From positions 22,501 to 86,500 of the forward strand of contig JAWQEG010001223.1 of NCBI GenBank assembly GCA_033782935.1: a stretch of 64,000 bases of DNA, in the 5' to 3' direction. The stretch is from Petrolisthes cinctipes (taxonomy: Eukaryota; Arthropoda; Malacostraca; Decapoda; Porcellanidae). The notes beneath the pieces are model-generated. The model saw nothing but the letters and a program-made list of their open reading frames with translations, was not told where the DNA came from and did not search any database. Positions 1 through 10,463 of the stretch are shown in pieces (position 1 is the first letter of the stretch; each line of letters opens with the position of its first letter). Position numbers and translations under genes: made by a program.

Positions 1-190
1 TCTCTCTCTCGTGGTTGGATAGTTGTCACGGGCCTAACAAACAAACATACACACAAACAAACTAACTATTTTAACTAACGAACAAACTAACTAACTAAAC
101 AAACTAAACAAAAAAACAAACCAAGTAACTAACTAAACTAACTCACAAACTAACAAACTAACTAACTAACTAACTAACTAACTACTGTAT
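1..190. repeat. Degenerate AACT/AAAC tetranucleotide repeat
   Basis: The window opens with an A/C-rich tract of degenerate AACT, AACA and AAAC units ending in a clean (AACT)n run near 155-183. No coding signal is seen. Confidence 0.85.
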
Positions 191-319
191 GACCACTCAC
201 CACCATACACACACACACACAATTACATCCATATTCCCGTGTTCTACTTTCTCTCTCGGGATTGTCATATTGTTTTTACTCACCTTTATTCACATAATTA
301 TATTCATTCACGTACGGTG

Positions 320-1099
320 TGTATGTGTGTGTGTGTGTGTGTGTTCTCTCTCCAAGTATGTGTGTGTGTGTTCTCTCCAAGTATGTGTGTATGTGTGTGT
401 GTTCTCTCTATCCAAGTATGTGTGTGTGTGTGTGTTCTCACTCTCAAAGTATGTGTGTTCTCTCTCCAACTGTGTGTATGTGTGTGTGTGTGTGTTCTCT
501 CTCCAAGTATGTGTGTGTGTGATCTCTCTCTCCAAGTATGTGTATGTGTGTGTGTGTTCTCTCTCCAAGTATGTGTGTGTGTGTGTGTGTGTGTGTTCTC
601 TCTCCAACTATGTGTGTGTGTGTGTGTTCTCTCTCTCCAACTATGTGTGTGTGTGTGTGTTCTCTCTCTCCAAGTATGTGTATCTGTGTGTGTTCTCTCT
701 CTCCAAGTGTGTATGTGTGTCTGAGTGTGTTCTCTCTCCAAGTATGTGTGTGTGTGTTCTCTCTCTCCAAGTATGTGTGTGTGTGTTCTCTCTCTCTCCA
801 AGCATGTGTATGTGTGTGTGTGTGTGTGTGTTCTCTCTCTCCAAGTATATGTGTGCGTGTGTGTGTGTGTGTATGTTCTCTCTCCAAGTATATGTGTGTG
901 TGTGTGTGTATGTATGTTCTCTCTCTCCAAGTATGTGTGTGTGTGTGTGTGTGTTTTCTCTCTCCAAGTATGTATGTGTGTGTGTTCTCTCTCTCCAAGT
1001 ATGTGTGTATGTGTGTGTGTTCTCTCTATCCAAGTATGTGTGTGTGTGTGTGGTCTCTCCCCAAGTGTGTGTGGGTGTGTGTGTGTTTTCTCTCTCCAA

Positions 1100-1130
<31 letters not shown>

Positions 1131-1240
1131 CTCTCCAAGTATGTGTGAGTGTGTGTTCTCTCTCTCCAAGTATGTGTATCTGTGTGTGTTCTCTCTCTCC
1201 AAGTGTGTATGTGTGTGTGTGTGTGTGTGTGTGTAGTTTC
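320..1240. repeat. Compound minisatellite: TCTCTCTCCAAGTAT core with (TG)n
   Basis: About 30 units in which a conserved core TTCTCTCTCCAAGTATG alternates with a (TG)n tract of varying length, giving units of roughly 25-36 bp. All frames on both strands stay open for long stretches only because the units lack stops; the translations are low-complexity CVCV or HTHT strings and are not genes. Confidence 0.93.
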
Positions 1241-1248
1241 GTATCATT

Positions 1249-1286
<38 letters not shown>

Positions 1287-1450
1287 TTTCGTTTCATTGT
1301 GTGTGTGTGTGTAGTTTTGTATCATTGTGTGTGTGTGTGTTTGTATGTGTATAGTTTCATTCGTATCACTATATGTGTGTATGTGTGTAGTTTCGTATCA
1401 TTATGTATGTGTGTGTGTACGTACGTACGTGTGTGTGTGTGTGTGTGTGA
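1240..1450. repeat. (TG)n microsatellite with TAGTTTCGTATCATT spacers
   Basis: Long TG runs are separated by at least four copies of a TAGTTTCGTATCATT-like spacer. It looks like a second compound repeat derived from the same TG tract as the preceding array. Confidence 0.85.
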
Positions 1451-2299
1451 TATAGACAACATACATACATACATACCTTGTTATAATTTGAGATATCACT
1501 ACGTACGATGCATTAAATCAAGCGAATTCTAAAAAAAAAAAAAAAAACCTCATTTGGCATTTACAATTTTTATACGTAAGTCCTTTTTTCATGTCACTTT
1601 CAAACTACAAGCGATAGACAATCAAATTAATGTATATATTTACGTAAGACATTTTTCAGGTCATATTCATTCACTCAAATTACAGGCGATACTTTCCAAT
1701 CGCTATCAAATATAACATTATTTTCAAACTGTGTCTATAAAAAAAAAAACACACACACATACACACAAACACACACGACTAACTGAAGACAAGAAGTATT
1801 ATTTTGATTATGACAGTGCACCTGTTCTATGAAGTAAAGACAACGCAACAACAGGTTTCTCCAACAATAATAACCATTTTGGTGTTTTGAAGCCATCCAG
1901 TACGACATTTTAACAAGGTACTCCATTCTACACTCACCCATGTCAGACGTACGAGGCATGAATCACAATATATATATCCCGTACATACATTCCTACGTAT
2001 ATTTTCCACGCTGACATCATACCCAGGCATACCTTTCATAAAATATATCCCCCTGAGTATCGTAAATGTGTTCCTAAGAGTGTGTAAACCGAAGAAAAGG
2101 AATAATTATATGATATTCCCATGGCAACACTGAGTAAAAGTTGTAGGGGAGTTTGACCTTGCAATCTCGCCGTGATTTTCTCTTGTCAAGATATTTTTTT
2201 TTTTTTTTCCTTTCTGCCAAGTGAATATACAGTATACCACATGGCGAGAAACTGACTCCTTCCTTGTTTACACTGAGCCTATTTATTTAGATAGATGAT
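1451..2299. other. Non-coding interval, no gene recognised
   Basis: AT-rich sequence with short poly-A (1531-1546), CA (1750-1776) and poly-T (2191-2208) runs. No coding frame with meaningful composition, splice-bounded exon or RNA gene is visible. Confidence 0.6.
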
Positions 2300-2690
2300 A
2301 TACTTATTGATAGAGACCAACTTGGAATGATTATAAATAGCTACAAAAATAGTTTCATTATTAGTTATGACTACATTATAGAGAAGACATTATATAGTAC
2401 ATTAACTCTAAAAAAGTTGGAGACAATATAATTACTGTACTTACCGCAGTCCCTAAATTACACGTGTCCATTTCTTTGTTTACATTGAGGGGATTTATTT
2501 TAGGCAGGAGATGCATTTTTTTATTTTATTTTTTTATTTACCATAGTCGTTTAACAAGTCATGATTATATTGTCTCCAACTTTTTTTAGAGTTAGTATAT
2601 TAATTTCTTCATTATAATGTAAACCTAACTAATAATTAAACTATTTTTTTAGGTATTTATAATCATACCCTATTTATTTTGGTCTCACTC
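2300..2690. mobile_element. Foldback (inverted-repeat) element, ~390 bp
   Basis: The left arm (about 2309-2430) contains ACTCTAAAAAAGTTGGAGAC, and its reverse complement appears in the right arm (about 2567-2687). The arms pair over roughly 110 bp with mismatches around a ~135-bp loop. No transposase is encoded. The structure suggests a non-autonomous DNA element; the family is unknown. Confidence 0.7.
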
Positions 2691-2856
2691 TACACTGTTT
2701 ATATGCTATAACAAAAATATCAACTGCACTACTGACTTACTTCTGAGTTGCACAGCTGTTGGGCTACTTGCATATTCATGGCTATGCAAAAATCGGCCCC
2801 ACACGATTTGCTGTAAAGTCATCACCAAAAGTCTCCTACCGATGTTAGCTGTCTTG

Positions 2857-3425
2857 TTAAATGGGACCTGTGTGTGATTTAGTGAGAAAACTCGAGGTAA
2901 ATTACATATATTATACCTCCGTGGTAAGTAAATCCTTCAAATCAGGAAACTGGAGGTAAATGAGTCCTTCAAATCACAAAACTGGAGGTAAATGAGTCCT
3001 TCAAATGAGAAAACTGGAGGTAAATGAGTTCTTCAAATGAGAAAACTGGAGGTAAATGAGTCCTTCAAATGAGAAAACTGGAGGTAAATGTGTCCTTCCA
3101 ATGAGAAAACTGGAGGTAAATGTGTCCTTCAAATGAGGAAACTGGAGGTAAATGTGTCCTTCCAATGAGAAAACTGGAGGTAAATGTGTCCTTCAAATGA
3201 GGAAACTGGAGGTAAATGTGTCCTTCCAATGAGAAAACTGGAGGTAAATGTGTCCTTCAAATGAGGAAACTGGAGGTAAATGTGTCCTTCCAATCACAAA
3301 ACTGGAGGTAAATGAGTCCTTCAAATGTGAAAACTGGAGGTAAATGAGTCCTTCAAATGAGTCCTCCTGCTGGCATAGTCGGGAGGAATCAGAAGCCTCC
3401 AATTTCCATACATAATCACAGGGTA
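2857..3425. mobile_element. Family A foldback MITE carrying an expanded 31-bp minisatellite
   Basis: The left end is TTAAATGGGACCTGTG and the right end CCTCCAATTTCCATAC...ATCACAGGGT, matching the ends of the other family A copies (9.1, 19.1, 20.7, 22.9, 23.2, 25.5, 33.6, 34.5 kb). The normal ~70-bp centre is replaced by about 14 tandem copies of a ~31-bp unit (2930-3360) whose sequence, GAAAACTGGAGGTAAATG plus TGTCCTTCAAAT, is a piece of the element's own left arm. Confidence 0.8.
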
Positions 3426-3439
3426 TACTGGAGATTATC

Positions 3440-3585
3440 TTGTTGGTGAATTAATAATATTGGAGGGCTACTGATTCCTCCAAACAATTAATGCCAGCAG
3501 GAAACAGACGACCTTAATTAATGTTACTAATTAAGGGATCAACTCGTGGCAAAGTTTGGAGGAATTAGCAGAGACCTTAATTTCT
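3440..3585. mobile_element. Family E foldback element
   Basis: The left arm reads TTGTTGGTGAATTAATAATATTGGAGGGCTACTGATTCCTCC in pieces, and the right arm TTTGGAGGAATTAGCAGAGAC. The arms are inverted around CAGGAAACAGACGACC. Related copies occur at 22.37, 22.52 and 33.79 kb. The GGAGGAATCA core is shared with families A and B. Confidence 0.6.
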
Positions 3586-3599
3586 ATTCATCAACAAAT

Positions 3600-4440
3600 A
3601 TACAGTATACTTAATAATATCCATGACTGTATAAGATTCACATATATACGCTTGTTGTATGCATGTATGTATGTATGTATGAGGAGGCAATTTATTCAAG
3701 GTATATTGATTTACGATACATTTACAACTTCCATTATTTTATTACCAAAAGAGAGAAAAGTGCTTTGAAAAACTAGTTTATTTTACCTTTTTTATATAAT
3801 ATACAGTAGTATGCATGTATGTATGTATGTATGTATGAGGAGGCAATTTATTCAAGGTATATTGATTTACGATACATTTACAACTTCCATTATTTTATTA
3901 CCAAAGGAGAGAAAAGTGCATTGAAAAACTAGTTTATTTTACCTTTTTTATATTAAACAGTAGTAATTAATGTGTGTTGCGTAATGTGATGTTCGTATGT
4001 GTGTACTTAGAGGAGTCATTGCAGTGAAGAAATGTATTAGTAACGTTTCTAATATAAAACTTATATTCATTTTGCTAGGCTACAACAGCAGAAGTAACGT
4101 GTTGTAATTATTAAGGTTTTTAGTGTTGCGCAAAGTGATCTTCATTTGTATATGTGAATGTCTATATAGTAGAAATAATTACTACTATTTACGATTAATG
4201 GGTATAGATTACATTAATTTTGTTACTAGAGTAGAGAAATATATTAATAACAAAATAGTGGTATAGTTATGTATTGCGCAAAGTGATCTTCATATGTATG
4301 TGTAGTAAATGCCAAAAAGGTGAACATAAATAATTACCATATACCTCACAACTTTTATTATTTTTATTCCTAGACTACAAAAATAAAATGAGTAATAAAT
4401 AGCGTATGTATTGCGCATAGTGACGTTGACATGTGTATAA
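3600..4440. repeat. ~150-bp tandem repeat (satellite-like)
   Basis: Two near-identical 152-bp units start at 3661 and 3813 (GCATGTATGTATGTATG, then AGGAGGCAATTTATTCAAGG). More degenerate units follow at about the same spacing, marked by a recurring GTGTTGCGCAAAGTGATCTTC-like segment at about 3975, 4125, 4274 and 4414. Confidence 0.75.
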
Positions 4441-4499
4441 TGGAAGGTCTGTCATCAGTGTTGCCAGGTACAGGGTAATTCCTCTGTTTTAGGGAATTT

Positions 4500-4690
4500 T
4501 TGAAGTCCACATAGGGAAATCTGTGATATAGTCAGAAAATTGGAGGAAAAAAACCCAGAATACTTTAAATGTTGCCCCCAAACACACACAAACACACACA
4601 CACACACACACACACCTATATGGAAGTAGCTTAATTATTGTTTATTTCGTGGCATATATAATAGTCAGGAGGAATGAGAAGGAATACGAT
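4500..4690. mobile_element. Degenerate family A foldback copy
   Basis: CTGTGATATAGTCAGAAAAT, then TTGGAGG, a (CA)n tract, CACCTATATGGAAGTAGC and TTTCGTGGCATATATAATAG, then GTCAGGAGGAATGAGAAGG. This is the same order of blocks as intact family A copies, but the right TIR is lost. Confidence 0.55.
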
Positions 4691-4794
4691 AAATATTGAA
4701 AGAATATATACCGTTATATTGCGTACGATTTTTTTACCTTCATTACCCACTTATTTAGACCATTGTAAGACTATATATTTTCTTCATACCAACA

Positions 4795-5840
4795 GCAGGA
4801 ATACAAAAGGAATTAAGCAACAGGAGTAAACAAGAGGAGGAATACAAAAGGAAGCAACAAGAGTAAACAACAAGAGGAATACAAAAGGAAGCAACAAGAG
4901 TAAACAAGTAAGAAAGAAAGAGGAATACAAAAGGAAGCAACAGGAGCTAGTAAACAACAAGAGGAATACAAAAGGAAGCAACAGGAGTAAACAACAAGAG
5001 GAATACAAAAGGAAGCAACAGGAGTAAACAACAAGAGGAATACAAAAGGAAGCAACAGGAGTAAACAACAAGAGGAATACAAAAGGAAGCAACAGGAGTA
5101 AACAACAAGAGGAATACAAAAGGAAGCAACAGGAGTAAACAACAAGAGGAATACAAAAGGAAGCAACAGGAGTAAACAACAAGAGGAATACAAAAGGAAG
5201 CAACAGGAGTAAACAACAAGAGGAATACAAAAGGAAGCAACAAGAGTAAACAACAAGTAAGAAAGAGGAATACAAAAGGAAGCAACAGGAGTAAACAACA
5301 AGAGGAATACAAAAGGAAACAACAAGAGTAAACAAGAGGAATACAAAAGGAAACAACAAGAGGAATACAAAAGGAAGAAACAGGAGTAAACAAGAAAGAT
5401 GAATACAAAAGGAAGCAACAGGAGTAAACAACAAGAAGAATACAAAAGGAAGCAACAAGAGTAAACAACAAGAGGAATACAAAAGTAAGCAACAAGAGTA
5501 AACAACAAGTAAGAAAGAAGAATACAAAAGGAAGCAACAAGAGTAAACAACAATAGGAATACAAAAGGAAGCAACAGGAGTAAACAACAGGAGTAAACAA
5601 GAGGAATACAAAAGGAAACAACAAGAGTAAACAACAAGAGGAATACAAAAGGAAACAACAAGAGGAATACAAAAGGAAACAACAAGAGTAAACAACAAGA
5701 GGAATACAAAAGGAAACAACAAGAGGAATACAAAAGGAAGCAACAAGAGTAAACAACAAGTAAGAAAGAGGAATACAAAAGGAAACAACAGGTAAGAAAG
5801 ATGAATACAAAAGGAAACAACAAGAGTAAACAACTGAGAA
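4795..5840. repeat. 37-bp minisatellite, ~28 copies, purine-rich on + strand
   Basis: Unit AACAAGAGGAATACAAAAGG + AAGCAACAGGAGTAAAC (37 bp) with indel variants. The + strand is almost entirely purine plus C. The minus strand has no stops in several frames, so long apparent reading frames arise (LLLLPFVFLLLF-type repeats). These are artefacts of the repeat, not proteins. Confidence 0.95.
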
Positions 5841-5929
5841 TTATTATTAAGGTAAGAAAAGAGGGAAAATTTAGATATTGAAATATGGGGAAATATGCCA
5901 TGAAGTAGTAGTAGAGTTGGCAACACTGG

Positions 5930-6260
5930 CCCGCCATATTTGGAGGGGGAGGGAAGGGAAGGGTGCGCGCGCGCCTTTTTCTCTCTATCTCTCTCTCTCT
6001 CGCTCTCTCCTGCCTCGCCCCGGCAACACACGTGTGAGTTTACCTTTCTCCTCAGGCCCTTTTCTCCCCTTCGCCGCCGTCCACGTGAGTTTTGGACCAC
6101 ATTACTACCTTGGAGGGTGTGGTGGTGTATGGTTGGGAGTGTAATATATCCGATATAATATAATATAACCCGATATAACTTCGTATAGTACCGTATAAAC
6201 ACTGCTACACTACCACAATGACAATATCCATGGTCGCCGCCATATTGTGAATTTTGACCG
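5930..6260 (+). promoter_or_regulatory. EIF5A: Candidate EIF5A promoter and non-coding first exon
   Basis: This is the only GC/CpG-richer island in the left 12 kb. It contains GTGCGCGCGCGCC followed by a pyrimidine tract starting CCTTTTTCTCTC near 5970, which resembles the 5' terminal oligopyrimidine start of translation-factor mRNAs. A good donor, GCCGTCCAC|GTGAGT, lies near 6083-6084. CCGCCAT motifs on the + strand (YY1-like) lie at about 5931 and 6234. The first EIF5A coding exon starts with an acceptor at 12175, so a non-coding upstream exon is required; this is the best candidate. The link across ~6 kb is inference. Confidence 0.4.
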
Positions 6261-6589
6261 ACATTTGGCTACATTTAGGCTTCCAGTTGAATGTCATGGC
6301 TTCCTTGTAGTCTCCTTTGGCTTGTTAAGTCCAATACACCTCAAAAATTTACTTAAAAATAGACCTAAGGGACATATTTTGAGATTTATGTACGATAATT
6401 TTTCCCCCTTGAACTGTTCCCCCTCAGTGCCTTGCCTGGCGTACGATTATAGACAGGTATTGTTTTCACCCGCATTAGGACCTACACACCACCCCACGAG
6501 GTGACCATTTCAACATACTAAGGTCCATTGAAGTGTATATTAATAGATTATCATTGGGGTTTGTAGCTATAGGGATGTAGAGGTTGTTA

Positions 6590-6997
6590 AACTGTTCGTC
6601 CTCACCACCAGCTCTTTGTGTGTATGTATGTATGTATGTAGGTATGTGTATGTGTGTGTGTGTGTCAAAACTAAAAGTTACACATCGTGGTCAATTTAAT
6701 ACACACATGTACATTACTTACCACATTTATTATCCGTGTTTGTGTGTCAAATATAAAGTTACACATCGTGGGACGTTTGATACACACCTACATTATTTAG
6801 CACATTAATTATCCTCGTGTGTGTGTGTGTGTGTGTGTGTCAGTTATAAAGTTAAACATCGTGGTCAATTTATTAATACACGAACATTATTTATCACATT
6901 AATTATCCTCGTGTGTGTGTGTGTGTGTCAGTTATAAAGTTAAACATCGTGGTCAATTTATTAATACACGAACATTATTTATCGTATTTTGTCTCCT

Positions 6998-7030
<33 letters not shown>

Positions 7031-7150
7031 CAAATATAAAGTTACACATCGTGGGACATTTAATACACACAGGTACATTATATATCGTATTTTGTCACTT
7101 CGTGTGTGTGTTTGTGTTGGATATAAAGTTAACCATCGTATGAAATTTGA
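6590..7150. repeat. ~90-bp tandem repeat with (GT)n
   Basis: About six units of (GT)n followed by a TATAAAGTTACACATCGTGG block and TTTAATACACAC, then a TTATCACATT- or CGTATTTTGTC-like end. Unit length varies (about 80-100 bp) mainly through the GT tract. It lies in the presumed first intron of EIF5A. Confidence 0.85.
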
Positions 7151-7309
7151 TATGTACACTGCATTATTATTATCATTATTTTTAGACAGGAAAAATAGGG
7201 TTTACATGTAAATTTTGAGTGTAAGAGTGGTTCATTATTTAAAAACAGGCTATGGTTGTGGGATAATAATATCTTGATAAATTGGAGGACTTCTGATTCC
7301 TACAAATGG

Positions 7310-8540
7310 TATCTATCTATCTATAGCTCTGATGCCTCGTTCCCTCCGGGAACTCCCTCCAAGGGGGTGGCCACGGCAGAAGTGTCTCCAGTTCTCCCTG
7401 TTCCAACACTCCCTCCTTACTTGGTCCATCCCTACTCTGCCCCTCATGTTACTCTCCTTTACATACTCTTCCACTCTGTTCCAACACTCCCTCCTTACTT
7501 GGTCCAGCCCTACTCTGTCCCTCATGTTTCTCTCCTTTACATACTCTTCCACTCTGTTCCAACACTATCTCCTTACTTGGTCCATCCCTACTCTGCCCCT
7601 CATGTTTCTCTCCTTTACATACTCTTCCACTCTGTTCCAACACTCCCTCCTTACTTGGTCCAGCCCTACTCTGTCCCTCATGTTTCTCTCCTTTACATAC
7701 TCTTCCACACTGTTCTGCCATCTAACCGGAGGTCTGCCTCTCACACCAGGTCCCACAACTTCACTTCCATACACCTTCTTTACAAATTCCTCACCTTACA
7801 TTCTCTCTACATGTCCAAACCATCTCAGTGTATTACGCTTCACTCTCTCAACCACTCCACACTCAATACAAATTGCCTTTTCACTCATACCACATCTCTC
7901 ATACACACTCATTACTTTCTCCATCCCACCTAGTAAGTCCACATGCTCCTCTCAAGTAACTCATTTCCACAGCACCTATTCTAGACTGATGAGTCCCACT
8001 CCATGTCAATGTCTCTGACGCATATGTCAGTGTTGGCAGGATTATACTATTATACTATTATATATACTATTCTAGACTGATGAGCCCTACTCCATGTCCA
8101 TGTCTCTGATGCATATGTCAGTGTTGGCAGGATTATACTATTTCTCAGTCCCCTTTTCACTTCCATACTCACACTTCTACCCTTCATAATCCTTCCCAGT
8201 GATCCTATGACCTGTCTACCCCTCATTGCTCTCTCCCTAATTTCTCCTTCCATACTTCCATGTTTACACATAACTGTACCCAGGTACTTAAACTCCTTCA
8301 CTTCCTCCATCCTCTCACCCCTCAGAGTTATCTCACACTTTGTCCCAGTTGGTACTCCCACTCTGTAAGGTGTAGCAAAGTCAATCACTTCAGTTTCTCA
8401 AATACCATCACTTTACTTTTACCAACTTTCACCTTCAGTTTCCTTCGTTTACACACAGACTGAAATTCATCCACCACTCTCTGTAACTCCCTTTTACTCT
8501 CGGCCATCAACACAGTGTCATCCACAAATAAACTTGCCAT
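7310..8540 (-). pseudogene. LINE-A fragment (non-LTR retrotransposon ORF2 palm and tail)
   Basis: Read on the minus strand, this holds the part of ORF2 just after the FADD catalytic motif (8540 down to about 8070), then the carboxyl-terminal tail with RNTLRWFGHVERM-type, GRPPVRW and NWRHFCRGHPLGG motifs, and finally an (ATAG)n 3' tail at 7311-7326. Four tandem 78-bp units (7401-7712) repeat the [13 protein letters not shown] segment in frame. A local duplication lies at 7979-8150. Frameshifts and the missing amino-terminal two thirds make it a dead fragment. It sits in the presumed first intron of EIF5A, in antisense. Confidence 0.85.
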
Positions 8541-8764
8541 AAATAAATTTTTAAGACACTATATGGGAAAACTTGTAGAATGAACTAGGAAAACATTGGT
8601 CTGTGAATAGAGTAAGTTAGTGGACGTGTGGAACAAACTTTGAAGAGAAGTAATAAAAGTATAAACACCAAATGACACTAAATATTTGTCATGAGTTGTG
8701 AAAATTGCATCAAATTTTATTAATCTATTTTCATACAGCGTAACTATATAACGTGATTATTATT

Positions 8765-8918
8765 ATTATTTAACGAATATTTATAATGTACAGTATTTTA
8801 TATATGTTTTTATTATTATTATTATTATTACTACTACTATTATTATTATTATTATTATTATTACTACTATTATTATTATTACTACTATTATTATTATTAC
8901 TACTATTATTATTACTAC

Positions 8919-8951
<33 letters not shown>

Positions 8952-9075
8952 TACTATTATTATTATTATTACTATTATTATTATTATTATTACTATTATT
9001 ATTATTATTACTACTACTATTATTATTATTATTACTACTACTATTATTATCATCATTATTATTATTATTATTTTC
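8765..9075. repeat. (ATT)n/(ACT)n trinucleotide microsatellite
   Basis: About 300 bp of TTA/CTA triplets. The open frames through it encode only poly-Leu or Ile/Val and are not genes. Confidence 0.97.
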
Positions 9076-9132
9076 TGTTGGTCTGTGAGTGTTACGACAT
9101 GGATGATATAAACATTAGAAGTAATTATAGTG

Positions 9133-9312
9133 TTTAGGAACCCTGTGTGTGATGTAGTCAGAAAATTGGAATTATACGAGTCCTAAAAATATTGCCACGA
9201 AACACACACACACACACACACACACCTATATGGATGGAGCTTGTTTGTTTCATGGAGTGGTCAGGAGGAATCAGAAGCCTCCAATTTTCATACAAGATCA
9301 CAGGGTCCTTAA
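9133..9312. mobile_element. Family A foldback MITE
   Basis: The left end is TTTAGGAACCCTGTGTGTGA and the right end ATCACAGGGTCCTTAA. Internal inverted pieces are TGCCACGAAACA and TTTGTTTCATGGAGTGGTCA, around a (CA)n. The right TTAA is shared with the start of the adjoining family B element. Confidence 0.8.
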
Positions 9313-9660
9313 GGGGGTAATTCACTTTTGGTACATTGGAGTGCCTTGATTCCTCCAAAGTATGCCAGGAAACACGACCAGAAGAACAAAAAATAATGGT
9401 GTTCTGTTGCTGGGAATAGCTTGGAGGAATCATTTGCTCCAGATTTACCAACACTGTAAAAAAAATTGATTCAAATGATAACATGGACTCCAAAAATGGA
9501 CGGGTTTAAGGGGAGGATACAGTGTTGGTAAATCTGGAGCAACTGATTCCTCCAAACCATTCCAAGCAACAGAACACCATTATTTTTATTCATCTGGTTG
9601 TGTTTCCTGGCATATTTTGGAGGAATCAAGACACACACTTGGTAAATAATTCATGTATCA
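9309..9660. mobile_element. Two family B foldback elements in inverted orientation
   Basis: Copy one (9309-9460) starts TTAAGGGGGTAATTCAC and contains TTGGTACATTGGAGTGCC ... TTTACCAACACTG. Copy two (about 9512-9650) is its reverse complement, starting CAGTGTTGGTAAATCTGG. Together they make a ~350-bp palindrome. Confidence 0.75.
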
Positions 9661-9769
9661 AAAATAGATTGGATTGATACCTGGACTCCAAAAAGGGATG
9701 TGTTTAGATCAAGAGCGGCCAATAACTGGGATAACACAATTTTTGGTATTTATCTAGTTTATTGCCATT

Positions 9770-9960
9770 TTGTTGCAGTGTTGCCACATCCGGTTAGGTC
9801 CCGGTAGTTTACCCTGGTCAGGTCCCGGTACTTTACCACAGTTAAGTCTCTGTAGTTTGCTCAGGTTAGGTCCTAGTAGTCTCTTGTGGTCTAGTTTAGG
9901 TTAGGCTAATTCCAATATACCCTATCTTGGAAATGGGGCTTTTCCGAAGAAAATGCCATA
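9770..9960. repeat. Degenerate GGTTAGGTCCCGGTAGTTT repeat, telomere-like
   Basis: Five to six degenerate ~24-bp units of the form GTTAGGTCCCGGTAGTTT, ending in GGTTAGGCTAATTCC. A paralogous segment lies at 50395-50640 and carries a purer (TTAGG)n stretch. Confidence 0.65.
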
Positions 9961-10119
9961 GAAGAAAAGTGTCTTAGAATGGTATAAGTTAGTGGTTAAA
10001 AAGGGTAGAAACATTGTACTAGAAAACGGCAATGTACTTGATAATTACCAAACTTGTAATGCACTAAATCTTATGTTGTAATAGTGCATTTTGACCATGT
10101 TTGACCCCCTTCCCCAATA

Positions 10120-10255
10120 TAGTGTAATAATAGTATTAATAATAATAATAGTATATACAGTAATAGTAATAATAGTGAACATAGTAATAGTAAATATATA
10201 TTATATACTGGTAATAGTAAAAATAATAATAATAATAGTATATATAGTACAGTAA
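10120..10255. repeat. AATAGT-rich microsatellite
   Basis: Irregular AATAGTA/ATAATA repeats immediately next to the 3' (low-coordinate) end of the LINE-B fragment; possibly the remnant of its simple 3' tail. Confidence 0.7.
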
Positions 10256-10396
10256 TTGTCAATCAATCCATCAACTCCTGTGGCACCCAGGGGGATGTAT
10301 ATGGCCTCAATGAATTCACACCAATACCATCATCATCTATCTTACACCAACTTCTCCAAATTTCTCCAACACTCTTCACCAGCTTCCCACCTCATT

Positions 10397-10463
<67 letters not shown>

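Noticed and set aside
189..1354. Long open frames with Cys/Val or His/Thr repeats
   Set aside because: They are translations of the TG-rich compound minisatellite in several frames and both strands; there is no coding composition.
4784..6202. A 472-residue minus-strand frame rich in Leu/Phe/Val
   Set aside because: It is the 37-bp minisatellite read through; the repeat length is not a multiple of three and all minus frames are open.
8781..9088. Poly-Leu and Ile/Val frames
   Set aside because: Direct translation of the ATT/ACT microsatellite.
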